Assembly: GCF_020740795.1 (NCBI RefSeq)
Contig: NC_067305.1
Location: 310,001-374,000 of the forward strand
Length of the DNA stretch: 64,000 nt
Reading direction: 5' to 3'
DNA from: Apus apus
Lineage: Eukaryota > Chordata > Aves > Apodiformes > Apodidae
The notes beneath the pieces are model-generated. The model searched no databases. It was not told the origin of the DNA and worked only from the letters and a program-made list of their open reading frames with translations. How positions within the stretch are numbered: the stretch's first letter is position 1; each line of letters begins with the position of its first letter. A program made the position numbers and the translations under genes. Below, one piece after another: positions 24,613-35,428 of the stretch.

Positions 24613-25445
24613 ATTCCTACACTTCTCATTGCCATTCCGTCATACCCCACTGTCCCCATCAAGAACCCTGAGCCCTGTGTGAGGGACAGGATCTGCCTGC
24701 CTGGGGCCTGGGGCCAGGGCTTGGTATTTCTGCTTCTTCAAACAAAGCAAAGGTTTTTTCTCAGCGTGACAGTCACCTGCACAAGGCCTTTGCCTCCCTG
24801 CAGTCATGAACTTCACTCATCTGCTGTAATGAGTCCATGAGGAGGGTTTGTCAGACTCAGTGGAACCCATTAATACTTGAAGGTACTTTATTATTTCTTC
24901 TCCCTTCAACTTGTTGGGTGGTTTGTTTAGTCTTTTGTCAATATCTGAGATTCATGTAATTAGCCCTAACAAGCTTTGGGTTTTGGTGGGGTTTTTTTTT
25001 GGTGTGTTTTTGTTTTGTTTGTTTGGTTTGGTTTTGTAATTTTTAGTGGCCTCCAATTATCTGCTCCAATGAGTCCTTAGAGAGGCTCTGTCAGTAATAA
25101 CCCTCAGTGGGGCCAATCCCTGTTTCAAGGTACTTGGAGTTGTTGTTCTCCAGTCTTTTGAGCCTTTTCTCCAGTCTTCTCTCAGCACCTGAGTTTTCAC
25201 TTCAGAGAAGAGGGGTTAGAAACATTCTCCAAGTGTTATTGGTCCAGGGTCTTTCCTTGGGAAAGACAGGAAATGCAGTGTCTTGAAGTCCCACATTGTA
25301 TGGCCAGCTTTGCTCCTCATGTCCCCAACTTCCCTGTTTCTGTCACTGGCCACCTGGGACTTACAGCCCTACTCCTTGCATCAACCTTCTCCACTGATCT
25401 CTGCAGCTGGGTGTTACAGCTCCACTGCACCACCTCCTACCTGCT
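24613..25445. other. Two related 80-bp segments, no gene
   Basis: Sequences at about 24818-24900 and 25062-25140 share ATGAGTCC, GAGGNTNTGTCAG, CAGTGGNNCC and AAGGTACTT in the same order, so they are diverged copies of one unit. A T/G-rich run with GTTTTGTTTGTTTGG lies at about 24985-25035. No coding region is seen. Confidence 0.45.
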
Positions 25446-25540
25446 CTCCTGTGAGAATCACAGAATAAGAGAATGCTGGGGGTTTGAAAGGATCTCCAAA
25501 AATCAAGTCCAACCCCCTGCCAGAGCAGGTGCATATGACA
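25446..25540 (-). mobile_element. CR1 LINE 3' tail
   Basis: The plus strand reads AATCACAGAATAAGAGAATG then GTTTGAAAGGATCTCCAAAA and TCAAGTCCAACCCCCTGCCA, the reverse complement of a CR1 3' end. Confidence 0.85.
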
Positions 25541-25554
25541 ATGACATCACAATG

Positions 25555-27010
25555 GAGTGGAAGTCTGGCCTTCTATGGTTTGCTTGGCAATGACACCAAA
25601 GTTGGGCTAGACTGGCCTAAAAGAGTATATATGTTCCAGCATCACAGTGGGGAGACAGCGATGCTTTAAACGGTCTGTATGGCCCAAGAACAAAACAATG
25701 GGTGCAGTATGGCCTGATATGGGATGTATGGCCAAGACATCACAAAGGGGGGGCGCAGTAGGGACTTCTGTGGTATGTATGGCCCTGAGATCACAATGGG
25801 GGTTAGTATAGCTCTATATTGCTGTGAGATCATGGGTGTGGGGCAGTATGGCCTTATATAGTGAGTACAGCCCTGATGTCACAGTGGGGGGCAGTATCTC
25901 CTCATCTGGTATGTATGAGCCTGACATCAACCAGGGGGGCAGTATGGCTTAGTGTGAGAGTTATGAACCTGAGGTCTTGACGGGACATCACCATGAGGGA
26001 CAGTATGGCCTTATATGGTATGCACGGGCCTGATGTCATGATGGGGGAACAGTATCACCTTATATGGTGTGTTTGGCCTTGAGATTACAACAAGGAGAAT
26101 GGACTTACAAGAAACGTAGGGCCATAACATTAGAATGGAGGGACCTAGTGGCCTTATATGGGATATACTGACTGATATAATTATGAGCTGGTTCAGTAAA
26201 GTCTTATATGTTAGGTATTGTCCTGAGATCACAATGAGGGGGCAGTGTGGCCTTATCTGGTATGTACCGCCCTGGTGCGACAATGGGGTTGCAGTATTGC
26301 CTTAAATGTTACATATGACCATGACATAAAAGGGGAGGGGGGGAACAGTATGGCCTTACATGGGATACATGGCCCTGACATCCATATTCGGCGATGTAGT
26401 GCAGCCATGTATGTTGTGTATGGTCCTGAGACAACAATGGAGGTAAAAATGGCCTTATATGGTGTGCCTGGCCCTGACATCACAATGCGGGGCAGTATGG
26501 CAGTATAAACTATGCTGTGACTCTGGATCAAAATGGGGGAGCAGTGTGGTGTTACATGGTGTGTATAGCCCTGACATCACATTGACAGGGCAATTAGGCC
26601 TCATGTGGTATGTGTGGCACTGAGATCACAGTGGGGGACTGTATGCACCTTATAAGGTATGTATGGTCATGACATCAGAATGGGGGGGGCACTATAACCT
26701 TATATAGTATGTATGGCCCTGAGGGCACAACTGGGGGCCATTATGGCCTTGTAATGTTCTGTATGGCTCCGAAATAACAACAGGGGACAGTATGGCCTTA
26801 TAAGGTATGTGTGGCCCTGGGATCACCACTGGGGGACAGCATGGCCTTATATATTATTTATGGCCCTGTGAGAACAATGGTTGGGCAGTATGGCCTTATA
26901 TGGTATGTATGGCCATGACATCACAATGGTGGGTCAGTAAGGCTGTATATGATATGTATGGTATGTATATGTATATGGTATGTATCGTGATAACAATGGG
27001 GGGGTGGGGG
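25555..27010. repeat. Degenerate satellite, about 52-bp units
   Basis: About 28 imperfect tandem units cover 1.45 kb. The consensus by eye is CAGTATGGCCTTATATGGTA followed by TGTATGGCCCTGACATCACA and ATGGGGG. Units vary in length and many carry substitutions. All open frames inside it follow from the repeat. Confidence 0.92.
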
Positions 27011-27169
27011 TACAGTATGGCCTTATATGGTATGTGTAGCCCTGAGATTATAGCATATAATACTGGAATAATGACCTGAACTGAAATAACTGTCTTTGGT
27101 TGTAAATAAGCTCGCATGTCTTTCAGCAGTCTCCTGGGTGTGGTTTAGGTCTCCTTTAGTGTTTAACAA

Positions 27170-27836
27170 CTATCAAACTATGGAAATACTCTGCATAGAT
27201 CAAGCCCTGAGCCCAATACTGTGGACACTCCAATCCTGGAGCAAGGCCCTGCAGATACTGAAACCCCGTGACAGGCACTGTGTGTAGACTAACCCCCACA
27301 ACAAGGGCTGTGTCTCCTCAAACACCTGCAAGAGGCCTCGTGGCTGCTTGAACCCTGGCAACAGGCACAGTGGCTGCTCAGACCCTGCTGACAGAGCCTG
27401 TGATTACTGACAAAGCAGCTCCTCAGACCCCAGCGATGGGTGGTGCAACTGAACCAGAGAATTAACTAGTGCTGCTCTCAGTTGCCCCTGTGCACGAGAA
27501 GAGCAAGAGATGGACATTAGCTTGTTTAGTAAAAGTGGGTTAAGTAAGGTCATCACAAGAACAGGAGGGAGAGGCAGAACAAGAGGTAACCACTCGATCC
27601 CTGTCCGAGTGAGCTGTGGCAGATGCAGAAATGTTTCAGTACATGATCCCCTGGCTGCTCTGAAGCTGGGATAATAGGGCCAGTAGCCTGGGATTAGAGG
27701 GAAGAACAAAGCAGCCAAGATGCTTCCTTATTTTGAAGGAAGAGAACATTTAGAAAGAAATTGGTAAAGAGACACAAGCCTTCGGCCTCTGGAGGGGACC
27801 CCTATCACTCAGTGATAGGCAGTATCTATCAGGCTG
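27170..27836 (+). pseudogene. Old ERVL gag, 5' part, decayed
   Basis: Translated with frameshifts, this shows a repeated peptide of roughly 12-13 residues (variants of TPATGTVAAQ) at about 27240-27410, followed by TDKAAPQTPAMGGATEPEN, KSKRWTLACLVKVG, QEQEGEAEQEVTTRSLSE and SSLGLEGRTKQ. These resemble avian ERVL gag. Stops interrupt it repeatedly. It is cut at 27836 by the insertion of the full-length element and resumes at 36541. Confidence 0.65.
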
Positions 27837-28946
27837 TGTGGGAAACTGTCCTTTTCTTCCCCACATAAGTCTAAACAAAACGTCTTTTAAGCCAGCGAAG
27901 GCCTCTCCTGATTATCCCCAGCTAACGAACTAAAACAGACTTGCTTCTCAAGGACAACTGAACCCAAAACAACAGATGTGGCCCGGGACAGAAAGGATGG
28001 ACAACAAGCCACCCTGTGCCCCTGGCAGTCACCGCCTTAAAGTGGGGCTCACGGATGCTCATTGGCTCTGGACAGTGACACTGACTGGACCGGTGGGTCA
28101 GGGGGTACAAAAGGTGGCGAGGGCAGCAGGTGGGCCTTTTCCCTCCTCCCTGAGGCCCGTTCGGACGCTTCCTGCCTGGGACACCCCCCTGCTGCGGACA
28201 CTGGTGCTGGGACCCTGCCTGCCTGCCTGCCCCGGGTCCAGCCTGAGCCTCAGCGCCGAGCGTGCCGGGGTCCCGAGCCCTGGGGTCGGGGCCGGAGCCC
28301 CCTCCCCGTGTTGCTGCTGCTGGAGAGGAAACCGACGGGAGCTGCACCCGCTGCCGAGAGGCTGCCCCTCCGACACCACGGACCTGCCGTCCTGCCTTCC
28401 GGCCACTGACCGACGCTGGACAAGCCGCCGGAGGGTAACATCACCTCACACACACACACACACACATACCCACACACACATATTCCTTTCCTCATACTTG
28501 CACACACAGCGCGACCTCTTAAGGAGGACCGGCGTCGGGTTTCCTTCCCTCCTCCCTCCTCCCTTTGATCCTTAATCCTCTCCCTTAAAAGCACCTTTGC
28601 ATTGCCTCCCTAAAGGACACTTGCTCATTACATACATATTGATATCCCTGGTAGCCATTCACACCTGTATTGTCCCCGAACATCATCCCTCGGTTTGTGT
28701 TAACCCTTAATAAACCTATTAGTTTGTGGAGTAAATCTTGGCTTTAGAGGCAATCTCTGAGCGTGGTGGGTTGGGGGGGGGGCTTTCTAGCTACCACCCG
28801 GAAATACAGCCCCGCGGTGGCCGTTCCTCTGTGAGAGGCAGCGCCACGTGTGACCCTCGGGCTCATTCACAAGCCCCTCCACATTGAGAGGGGGAGTCGC
28901 AAAAGTATCCTGACAGCCGGTAGCCCCCCGGTACCGGCTTGCGACA
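27837..28946 (+). repeat. 5' LTR (1110 bp)
   Basis: Begins TGTGGGAAAC and ends GCGACA (TG...CA). It contains a (CA)n run at about 28446-28480 and an AATAAA polyadenylation signal at 28709-28714 followed by a GT-rich stretch and a G-run near 28773. The 3' partner at 35429-36535 is about 98% identical. Confidence 0.93.
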
Positions 28947-28948
28947 TC

Positions 28949-28967
28949 TGGTGTCAGGAGTGGGATT
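28949..28967 (+). promoter_or_regulatory. Primer-binding site, tRNA-Leu type
   Basis: Two bases after the LTR, TGGTGTCAGGAGTGGGATT matches the reverse complement of the 3' end of vertebrate tRNA-Leu (CAG) including CCA, over all 19 bases as far as I recall that tRNA. Confidence 0.88.
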
Positions 28968-29056
28968 TCGGGGGTCGTTAGAAGCCCCCCACGCTCTGAA
29001 ATTGCTTAACTAGAAAAAAAAAAAAAAAAAAAAAAAAATTAATTATATAAAAGAAA
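28968..29056 (+). other. Leader with long A-run
   Basis: The short leader between primer site and gag carries a run of about 25 A at 29013-29038 followed by TTAATTATATAA just before the gag ATG. A homopolymer at this spot is unusual for a retroviral leader. Confidence 0.7.
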
Positions 29057-31195
29057 ATGGCTACCAAGGGGGATATAGGTGATGCAGATGCTGTAAGTGC
29101 TGGTATAGAAAATGTAGAAAATGAAATTAGTGAGGAAAGCACTGAAGTTCAGGAGGCGCCATTTTCATCTCCCTCTAGTTTTGAGGAGGAATTGCAGAAA
29201 TGGGCATTTGTGCGTCCCTTCTGGGAGCACCTCAAGAGGCGCGGGCACGCTCTACAGAGGGAGCAGTACAAACTGATTTACGATGCCTACATGGGGGGAG
29301 ACCTCAGTAGACTAGCAAATTACATCATGACTTTGGAAGATGGTACTCCTCTGTCTAAAGAGCTTAAAAAGGAGATTAAGAAACATGGGCTTGATTTCAT
29401 CAATGCCCGAAATTTCTTTATCCTGGCCATGGTGGTGCAGCAAGCAAAGGAGGGATTACAGCAAAGAACTGAAGGGTTACAGCGAGAGAATAAAGAGTTG
29501 CAGCAAAGAATTGAAGGGTTGCAGCAAAAACCCGAAGAGTTGCAGCAAGAGATTGAATGGTTGCAGCAAGAGATTGAAGGGTTGCAGCAAGAGAATATAA
29601 AGTTGCAGCAAAGAATTGAAGGGTTGCAGCGAGAAATTGAAGGGTTAAGAAAGCAGGGAAAGGAGAGAACTGGTGCCACCCTGTCTCACTTAGGTGATAA
29701 ATGGGGGGAACTTGCTAATTGTGAGGATTCCTCAGGTTCTGGTAGTCAGGATACTGAGGTCTTGGATGACTTTAACACACTAAAGAAATGTAAGCCCGTA
29801 AACTCTGAGCAATCAGATAGGAAAAGTGTGAGTTTTCATTTCGGGACAGAAAAGCAGCGCCCGATTTTGGAATCAAAGCCACAGCCGCAAGAGCAGCAAG
29901 CCCCCGCACAGCGGCAGCCCCCCCTCTCCAGGGAGCAGGAGGAGGGACTAAGGGCAGATTTTAGGATATTACACGAGGCAGTTAAGGACTTCATGACACA
30001 TAACACTCAAAGAATTAGCAGTTTGGAGATGGATATTCACCACAGCATTCGAAGGATTGGTGAATTGGAGAAATATGTCCACCGACTTCCCATAAATAGG
30101 GACAAAGTCCCAACTAATTTACCTTCTCACTATACCGGTTCTGAAGATGAGGAGGAGGAGAGAATAGAGCATAAACAACTGCGCCCGGTTATGAGAACGA
30201 CTTTTGCTCTTGATGAAGATACTGGTAGGAAGAAAGATAAGGTAGTCAAGGAAGTAGCTTACACACCATTAGAATTGGCACAAATTAGAAAACAATACAG
30301 CAGGCGCCCATCTGAGACAGAAGCTGAATATGTAATGAGAGTGTCCCTCACAGGAGGAGACGAGATCAGATTAAGTGAACAAGAAGCTAGAGGGTACTGG
30401 GGATCTGGAATTATTCTAACGACTGGAGATGGGGGACACCCCTGGTCCCTAACCCAGCGAGCAGCTTTCTTCGTTGGCTCGACTGATCCCCTTAGCAGAG
30501 GAGAGCCGAGGACCCTGCGGGGGGGCTATTCTAACATTTTGGACAATGTCCAAAAGGCTGCTGCAATTCAAATGATTTATGACCATGATTTAGTACCAGA
30601 TCAAGAAAGTCCTATGAATCTCCGAGTGAAACCAGACAGAATGAAGGCCTTAATCAGGGGGCTCCCTCTGTTACTTAAAGAGGCAGCCGTGAAAATCAAA
30701 CTTAGAATCGAAAAAGGAGATCTGCGAGGATTTACATGGTCTGATTTGGCCAAAGAATTGATAAAATACGGCAAGGAATATGAGGATACATCTGATTCTG
30801 AAGATGTTCCCAAGCCTTCTGCAGCCAGACAAAAGACTCGACCCTCCTATGCTGATGTGGCTGCCAGGTCACCCCGGGATCCTCCTAAGCAGCGGGAGAA
30901 ATCACGGGGTGACTGGACAGTCGTGGATAGATCTAGAAACAACAGAAAGCCAAACATCACCCATAAAAGCCAGTACCCTGAAAACAAAGGTGCTTCATCT
31001 CGAGGTGATGACAAAGGGCCCTACGCTAAGCTTAAGGAGGAAGCCAGGCGTAAAGGTATCCCATCGAAGCTTTTGTCTCAGGATTATTCTTATCAGCTTC
31101 TGAAAGACCTGGTAGAAAGTTGGCCTACACGGCCCAGCTCAAGGTCTAATTCAAGAGACAGATCCAGGGAAAAACCCAACAAGTCGGGAAACTAA
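29057..31195 (+). CDS. gag: Gag polyprotein of the full-length ERV
   Basis: A 712-residue structural polyprotein, uninterrupted. The N-terminus (MATKGDIGD) has no Gly2, so no myristoylation site. Residues about 132-200 form a run of some ten 7-residue units based on G-L-Q-Q-x-I-E (for example LQQRIEGLQQ), a near-perfect heptad coiled coil. Acidic and Pro/Gln-rich linker sequence follows. The C-terminal 130 residues are basic and Ser/Arg-rich (RSNSRDRSREKPNKSGN). No CX2CX4HX4C zinc knuckle and no obvious major homology region is seen, and no clear PTAP or PPxY late motif. Lack of a knuckle with a basic tail and an N-terminal coiled coil recalls spumavirus Gag; that comparison is inference. Gag ends with TAA at 31193-31195. 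Confidence 0.88.
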   Translation: MATKGDIGDADAVSAGIENVENEISEESTEVQEAPFSSPSSFEEELQKWAFVRPFWEHLKRRGHALQREQYKLIYDAYMGGDLSRLANYIMTLEDGTPLSKELKKEIKKHGLDFINARNFFILAMVVQQAKEGLQQRTEGLQRENKELQQRIEGLQQKPEELQQEIEWLQQEIEGLQQENIKLQQRIEGLQREIEGLRKQGKERTGATLSHLGDKWGELANCEDSSGSGSQDTEVLDDFNTLKKCKPVNSEQSDRKSVSFHFGTEKQRPILESKPQPQEQQAPAQRQPPLSREQEEGLRADFRILHEAVKDFMTHNTQRISSLEMDIHHSIRRIGELEKYVHRLPINRDKVPTNLPSHYTGSEDEEEERIEHKQLRPVMRTTFALDEDTGRKKDKVVKEVAYTPLELAQIRKQYSRRPSETEAEYVMRVSLTGGDEIRLSEQEARGYWGSGIILTTGDGGHPWSLTQRAAFFVGSTDPLSRGEPRTLRGGYSNILDNVQKAAAIQMIYDHDLVPDQESPMNLRVKPDRMKALIRGLPLLLKEAAVKIKLRIEKGDLRGFTWSDLAKELIKYGKEYEDTSDSEDVPKPSAARQKTRPSYADVAARSPRDPPKQREKSRGDWTVVDRSRNNRKPNITHKSQYPENKGASSRGDDKGPYAKLKEEARRKGIPSKLLSQDYSYQLLKDLVESWPTRPSSRSNSRDRSREKPNKSGN

Positions 31196-31199
31196 ATAG

Positions 31200-34100
31200 C
31201 CCTCCTTCTGCCAAGAAAAAGAAATCAAAAGGAAAGAAAAAGAGACGGGGGGGGGAGAGGAAAACCAAAATTTTGACATAGGAAATGAAAATGATCAACA
31301 GAAAAATGACAAACAATCAGGCCCTAAAGCTCCCAACCCTCCAAGAGATTGGCAAAACGTACTACGATTAGTTCAAAACAAAAATGGGGACTTGGAGCTT
31401 ACTTGTGCTGTTGGGCCAAGACGCTATCCTGTAACATTTGTGGTGGACACAGGAGCACAGATTTCCACGCTAAAAGCTGATGTAGCTGAACAATGTGGCA
31501 TTAAACCAGCTAAAAAGCCAATATATGTAAGTGGAGCATTTGGTAACTCTGCTTTACAAAAAACAGCTAAAGTCACTTTAAATCTACCAGGAGAGGAAGA
31601 ACCGATTCGGACTGAAATGATTGTGGGTGACATTCCTTACAATTTGTTAGGAATGGATGTTCTCTTGGGCCGAGCGTGGAGAGATGAGAACGGTCGCTAC
31701 TGGAATTTTGGCACACCCACACTAAAGCTGAGGTTGCTACAACGTGCTCCCCGTCTGCCACAAAGCAGGATCACAAATATTAAGCAGTATTCCATTCCTG
31801 TTGCTGCTAAGGAAGGCATCAAAGAAGTCATTTCTGATCTAAAACAAAAGGGCATTATTGTGCCCTGTCATTCACCATTTAACTCCCCAATTTGGCCTGT
31901 AAGAAAACCCAATGGTAAATGGAGAATGACAGTCGACTACAGGAAATTGAATGCCAATACAGATGCACTCACAGCTGCTGTACCTAACATTGCAGATCTG
32001 GTGTTAGAGATCCAGGAAGCAGCACACCCAGTGCTGGCCTCCCTGGACATAAAGGATATGTTTTTCCAAATCCCTATTGATCCTGAGGACCAGAAGTATT
32101 TTGCCTTCACTTGGGATGGGGTGCAGTACACTTTCACAAGGTTGCCCCAGGGATATAAACACTCACCCACACTAGCTCATCACGCACTTGCGTGTGAACT
32201 GGAAAACATTCCAGAAATCAGAAATAATTCCAAGGTAAAAATCTATCAATACATAGATGATGTGCTGGTAGGGGGCCAGAGTGAGGGGGAGGTAAAAGCA
32301 GTTTATGATGCTATCATCAAGCATCTCACTGATATGCAAATAGAAATCCCTGAAGAGAAAAAGCAACCTCCATCCCAAGAGGCAAAATTTCTGGGAATAA
32401 GATGGAAAGGAGGGACCTGGAATATTCCTTCCGATACTTTATCTTACTTAGGAGAGATAAAGGCACCCACCAATAAGAAAGAACTACAAGGGATATTAGG
32501 AACCTTCCAGTATTGGAGAAAGCATATCCCAGACCTATCCATCATAGCACGTCCTCTTTTTGATCTATTAAAGAAAAATCGTCACTGGGAATGGGATCAG
32601 TCTCATGATGAGGCCCTTGAACTGTTGTTATTGGAGGCGCAGACATACCAAACTCTGGGGCCCCTTCACCCGGAGGATCCAATAATAATAGAGTGGGGGT
32701 TTTCAACCAGTGCCCTATCATATCATTTTTGGCAACAGGGACCTACTGGGAGTACTCGACCAATTGGCTTTTACTCTCAGTCATTGAAAGATTCAGAAAA
32801 ACGATATTCTGTTCTGGAAAAGGGATTGCTAACAGTGTGTACAGCACTAAAAGAAATCAGCAAGATCATTAAAAAACAAAAAGTAATTCTTCGAGGCCCC
32901 TTCAAGGTAGTTAACCAAGTACTGTCTGGAAAGGCCCCTCCAGAAGGAATATCCCAAAAGGGTACAATCAGAAAATGGTATAGTCAAATTGAGTACTATT
33001 CTGGACTGTTTCAACTTGAAGAAGGCCCAGATAAACAATTGAAAATCCAGGAACAAATTGAATCTACAAATGAAAAGGATCTGATAATGAAAGTTCCCAG
33101 TCCTATCAAAGAAGCCCCAGAATATAGAAGTGAACTGGTTAATGCTTGGTTCACAGATGCTTCATCCCGAAGAGAAGGGAAAACTTGGTTGTTCAAATCT
33201 GCTGCAGTTAAACCTGCCACAGGCGAACAAATCATAAACCAAGATAAAGGCAGTGCCCAAGTGGGAGAATTGGACGCTGTTCTTAATGTTTTCCTAAAAG
33301 AAAAAGCCTCCAAGGACGCTGTGTACATTTACACAGACTCCTTTGCGGTTTTTAAAGGCTGTGTGGAATGGATTACTTTCTGGGAAAGTAACAATTGGGA
33401 AATTAACGGAGTGCCTGTCTGGCATAAAGAGAAGTGGCAACAAATTCTGAAAATTGCCAAAAAGAATCCTAATTTTCATGTAGGATGGGTACCTTCACAC
33501 CAAGCTGCTCTAAAAGACGAAGCCAGTAAGTGGAATAACTATGTTGATGAGCTAGCTAGGATTGATGTGAAGGAAATCCGATCAGCTATCACAGAAGGAG
33601 AAAATCAGGAATGGAAAAGATTGCTCGAATGGCTTCACTGTAAGAGGGGCCATTCAGGAATCCTTGATCTATACAAAGAGGCACAAGCCCGGGGATGGCC
33701 TGTTACCCGTGAGCAGTGCAAAACAGTCATCTCTTCATGTGATCTTTGCAAAATTAGACTTGGGGAACATCCCCTAACAACTGACACTCTGCATATCAGG
33801 GAAGGAAAACCCTTGTGGTCCACATGGCAGGTGGACTACATCGGTCCCTTCCGAAGATCAGGAAACAAACAATATGTCATTGTGATTGTGGAGGTGGTGT
33901 CAGGATTGACCTGTGCCGAAGCTGTTTCTAAGGCAAATGGTGAAAACACGGTTTGCTTCTTAGAAAAGGTCTTTGGAATTCTACCTAAACCCACAAATAT
34001 CCAATCTGACAATGGAACTCACTTCACCTCACACCTTGTACAACAGTGGGCTAAGAGGGAAGGTATTCAATGGACATTTCATGTCCCGTACTACCCACAA

Positions 34101-34469
34101 GCCAATGGAATAGTGGAACGCACTAATGGGTTAATTAAAAGCCTTATTCGCCCACAGGACTCGAAATGGGATGAAAGGTTAAGGTATGCAGTCACTACTA
34201 TAAACAATAGGTGGGGGGTGAATGGGTGCCCCCGCCTGAATGCCTTTTTCCCTGAGTTACCCACTCAAGATCACAGAAAAAATAAAAGGTCTTTTAAGCA
34301 ATCTAAAACTCCTCTCCATCCTGGACAAATTGTCCTGGCAAATTTGCCACACATTGGTAAGGTCAAGCTCACCTTACAAACACCGGTGAATTCAAATACA
34401 TGGGTTGCATCTGATTTAAATGACAAGCAACACAAAATCAGTACAAGGTGGATAATTCATGTTGAGTAA
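31200..34469 (+). CDS. pol: Pol polyprotein: PR-RT-RNaseH-IN
   Basis: The frame is open from 31200 (after TAG at 31197) to TAA at 34467-34469. There is no in-frame ATG until 31615, inside protease; numbering here is from codon 31392. Protease: VDTGAQIST (Asp19). Reverse transcriptase: LPQGYKHSP, then YQYIDDVLVGG with YIDD at about residues 287-290. RNase H: TDASS (about 589) and YTDS (about 647). Integrase: zinc-binding HCKRGH and CDLC (from about 749), then catalytic VDYIGP, SDNGTH and VERTNG with 35 residues between the second Asp and Glu (DD35E). No dUTPase domain is recognised. Pol is +1 relative to gag but the frames do not overlap, being separated by both stops, so simple frameshifting cannot join them. 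Confidence 0.9.
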   Translation, partial: PSFCQEKEIKRKEKETGGGEENQNFDIGNENDQQKNDKQSGPKAPNPPRDWQNVLRLVQNKNGDLELTCAVGPRRYPVTFVVDTGAQISTLKADVAEQCGIKPAKKPIYVSGAFGNSALQKTAKVTLNLPGEEEPIRTEMIVGDIPYNLLGMDVLLGRAWRDENGRYWNFGTPTLKLRLLQRAPRLPQSRITNIKQYSIPVAAKEGIKEVISDLKQKGIIVPCHSPFNSPIWPVRKPNGKWRMTVDYRKLNANTDALTAAVPNIADLVLEIQEAAHPVLASLDIKDMFFQIPIDPEDQKYFAFTWDGVQYTFTRLPQGYKHSPTLAHHALACELENIPEIRNNSKVKIYQYIDDVLVGGQSEGEVKAVYDAIIKHLTDMQIEIPEEKKQPPSQEAKFLGIRWKGGTWNIPSDTLSYLGEIKAPTNKKELQGILGTFQYWRKHIPDLSIIARPLFDLLKKNRHWEWDQSHDEALELLLLEAQTYQTLGPLHPEDPIIIEWGFSTSALSYHFWQQGPTGSTRPIGFYSQSLKDSEKRYSVLEKGLLTVCTALKEISKIIKKQKVILRGPFKVVNQVLSGKAPPEGISQKGTIRKWYSQIEYYSGLFQLEEGPDKQLKIQEQIESTNEKDLIMKVPSPIKEAPEYRSELVNAWFTDASSRREGKTWLFKSAAVKPATGEQIINQDKGSAQVGELDAVLNVFLKEKASKDAVYIYTDSFAVFKGCVEWITFWESNNWEINGVPVWHKEKWQQILKIAKKNPNFHVGWVPSHQAALKDEASKWNNYVDELARIDVKEIRSAITEGENQEWKRLLEWLHCKRGHSGILDLYKEAQARGWPVTREQCKTVISSCDLCKIRLGEHPLTTDTLHIREGKPLWSTWQVDYIGPFRRSGNKQYVIVIVEVVSGLTCAEAVSKANGENTVCFLEKVFGILPKPTNIQSDNGTHFTSHLVQQWAKREGIQWTFHVPYYPQANGIVERTNGLIKSLIRPQDSKWDERLRYAVTTINNRWGVNGCPRLNAFFPELPTQDHRKNKRSFKQSKTPLHPGQIVLANLPHIGKVKLTLQTPVNSNTWVASDLNDKQHKISTRWIIHVE

Positions 34470-35428
34470 ATTGGTGTTTCAGTTTTGTATGTGTGTTTGT
34501 ATCTCTGTGTATTTATGTCTAATGATGTTAATCAATATATTGCAAAGCATGACAGCTTCAAGAGCCAGAGACATCCTGGTGACAGTACCAGGCCTGATCA
34601 ACCTGTTACTGGACTCCAGAGGAGCTACTTTGTGACCGCTGTGGGACTGATCACCCCATGGCCTAAACAAGGTGCTCTGTAATATTGTCTCCTTCTGTAC
34701 TTGCCTTTGAGTTGCTGCTTGCAATGTATTATCTTGGATGGAAATCAGAACATTATTACAAAACTCACTGAAGTGACAAGAACTTGATTTAAGTTTGGGA
34801 ATTCCCTAAATAATCTATTTCTCTTTTCTTTCCTTTTTTTTTCCCAATAGAATTGAAAATTGAGTTTGTGTTATAATAACTGCAATTATTCTATTCCTAG
34901 TCTTGTATCCATGTGTAGCCAGCGTTATGTCCTTCCTGCATGAACTGTGCTCGAGCAAGACGACTTCACTCAAGATTCCCAGTGATCGAGTCTGATACTG
35001 CAGCTGGGATTCAAGGGTGAATGATAATATAAATGCTCTCTTCTGGTTCAATAATAACCATTGAACAATCTGATGACTGCCAAAAATAACAAGAGTTTGA
35101 CATGTTGATAAGAATGTGGTTTAGACTAGATGATTGGTAAATCTAAGTGTCTTCAATGTGTGTATAACTTATTTGTTAAAACTAGTAATAATTAGTGATC
35201 ATAGAGCTTTTGAAGATATGTTAGATTGTTAGACATGTGATTGTATATACTTATACTATATGAGAATTGTTCCCTTGTCCATACATATGTGTATCCCAGC
35301 CAACACCCACGGAGGGTGAGGATCAAATGTGGAGGAGAAGGATTTGGGCAGGAATCCAGATATAATATACATTTGTGCACATAAAACTTAACTCTACACC
35401 TTGCTGCCTTAAAAGCCACGGGGTGAGA
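34470..35428 (+). other. Pol-to-LTR region without env
   Basis: Nearly 1 kb of AT-rich sequence between integrase and the 3' LTR holds no frame resembling an envelope protein (no signal, furin site or fusion/transmembrane pattern). The stretch just before the LTR (CCACGGGGTGAGA) is at best a weak polypurine tract. Confidence 0.7.

Noticed and set aside
28436..28580. LTR frames with long HTHTHT runs as proteins
   Set aside because: They come from the (CA)n microsatellite inside the LTR and recur wherever the LTR does.
34470..35428. A degraded env gene after pol
   Set aside because: No frame shows a signal peptide, cleavage site or fusion/transmembrane pattern, and only short AT-rich frames are present.
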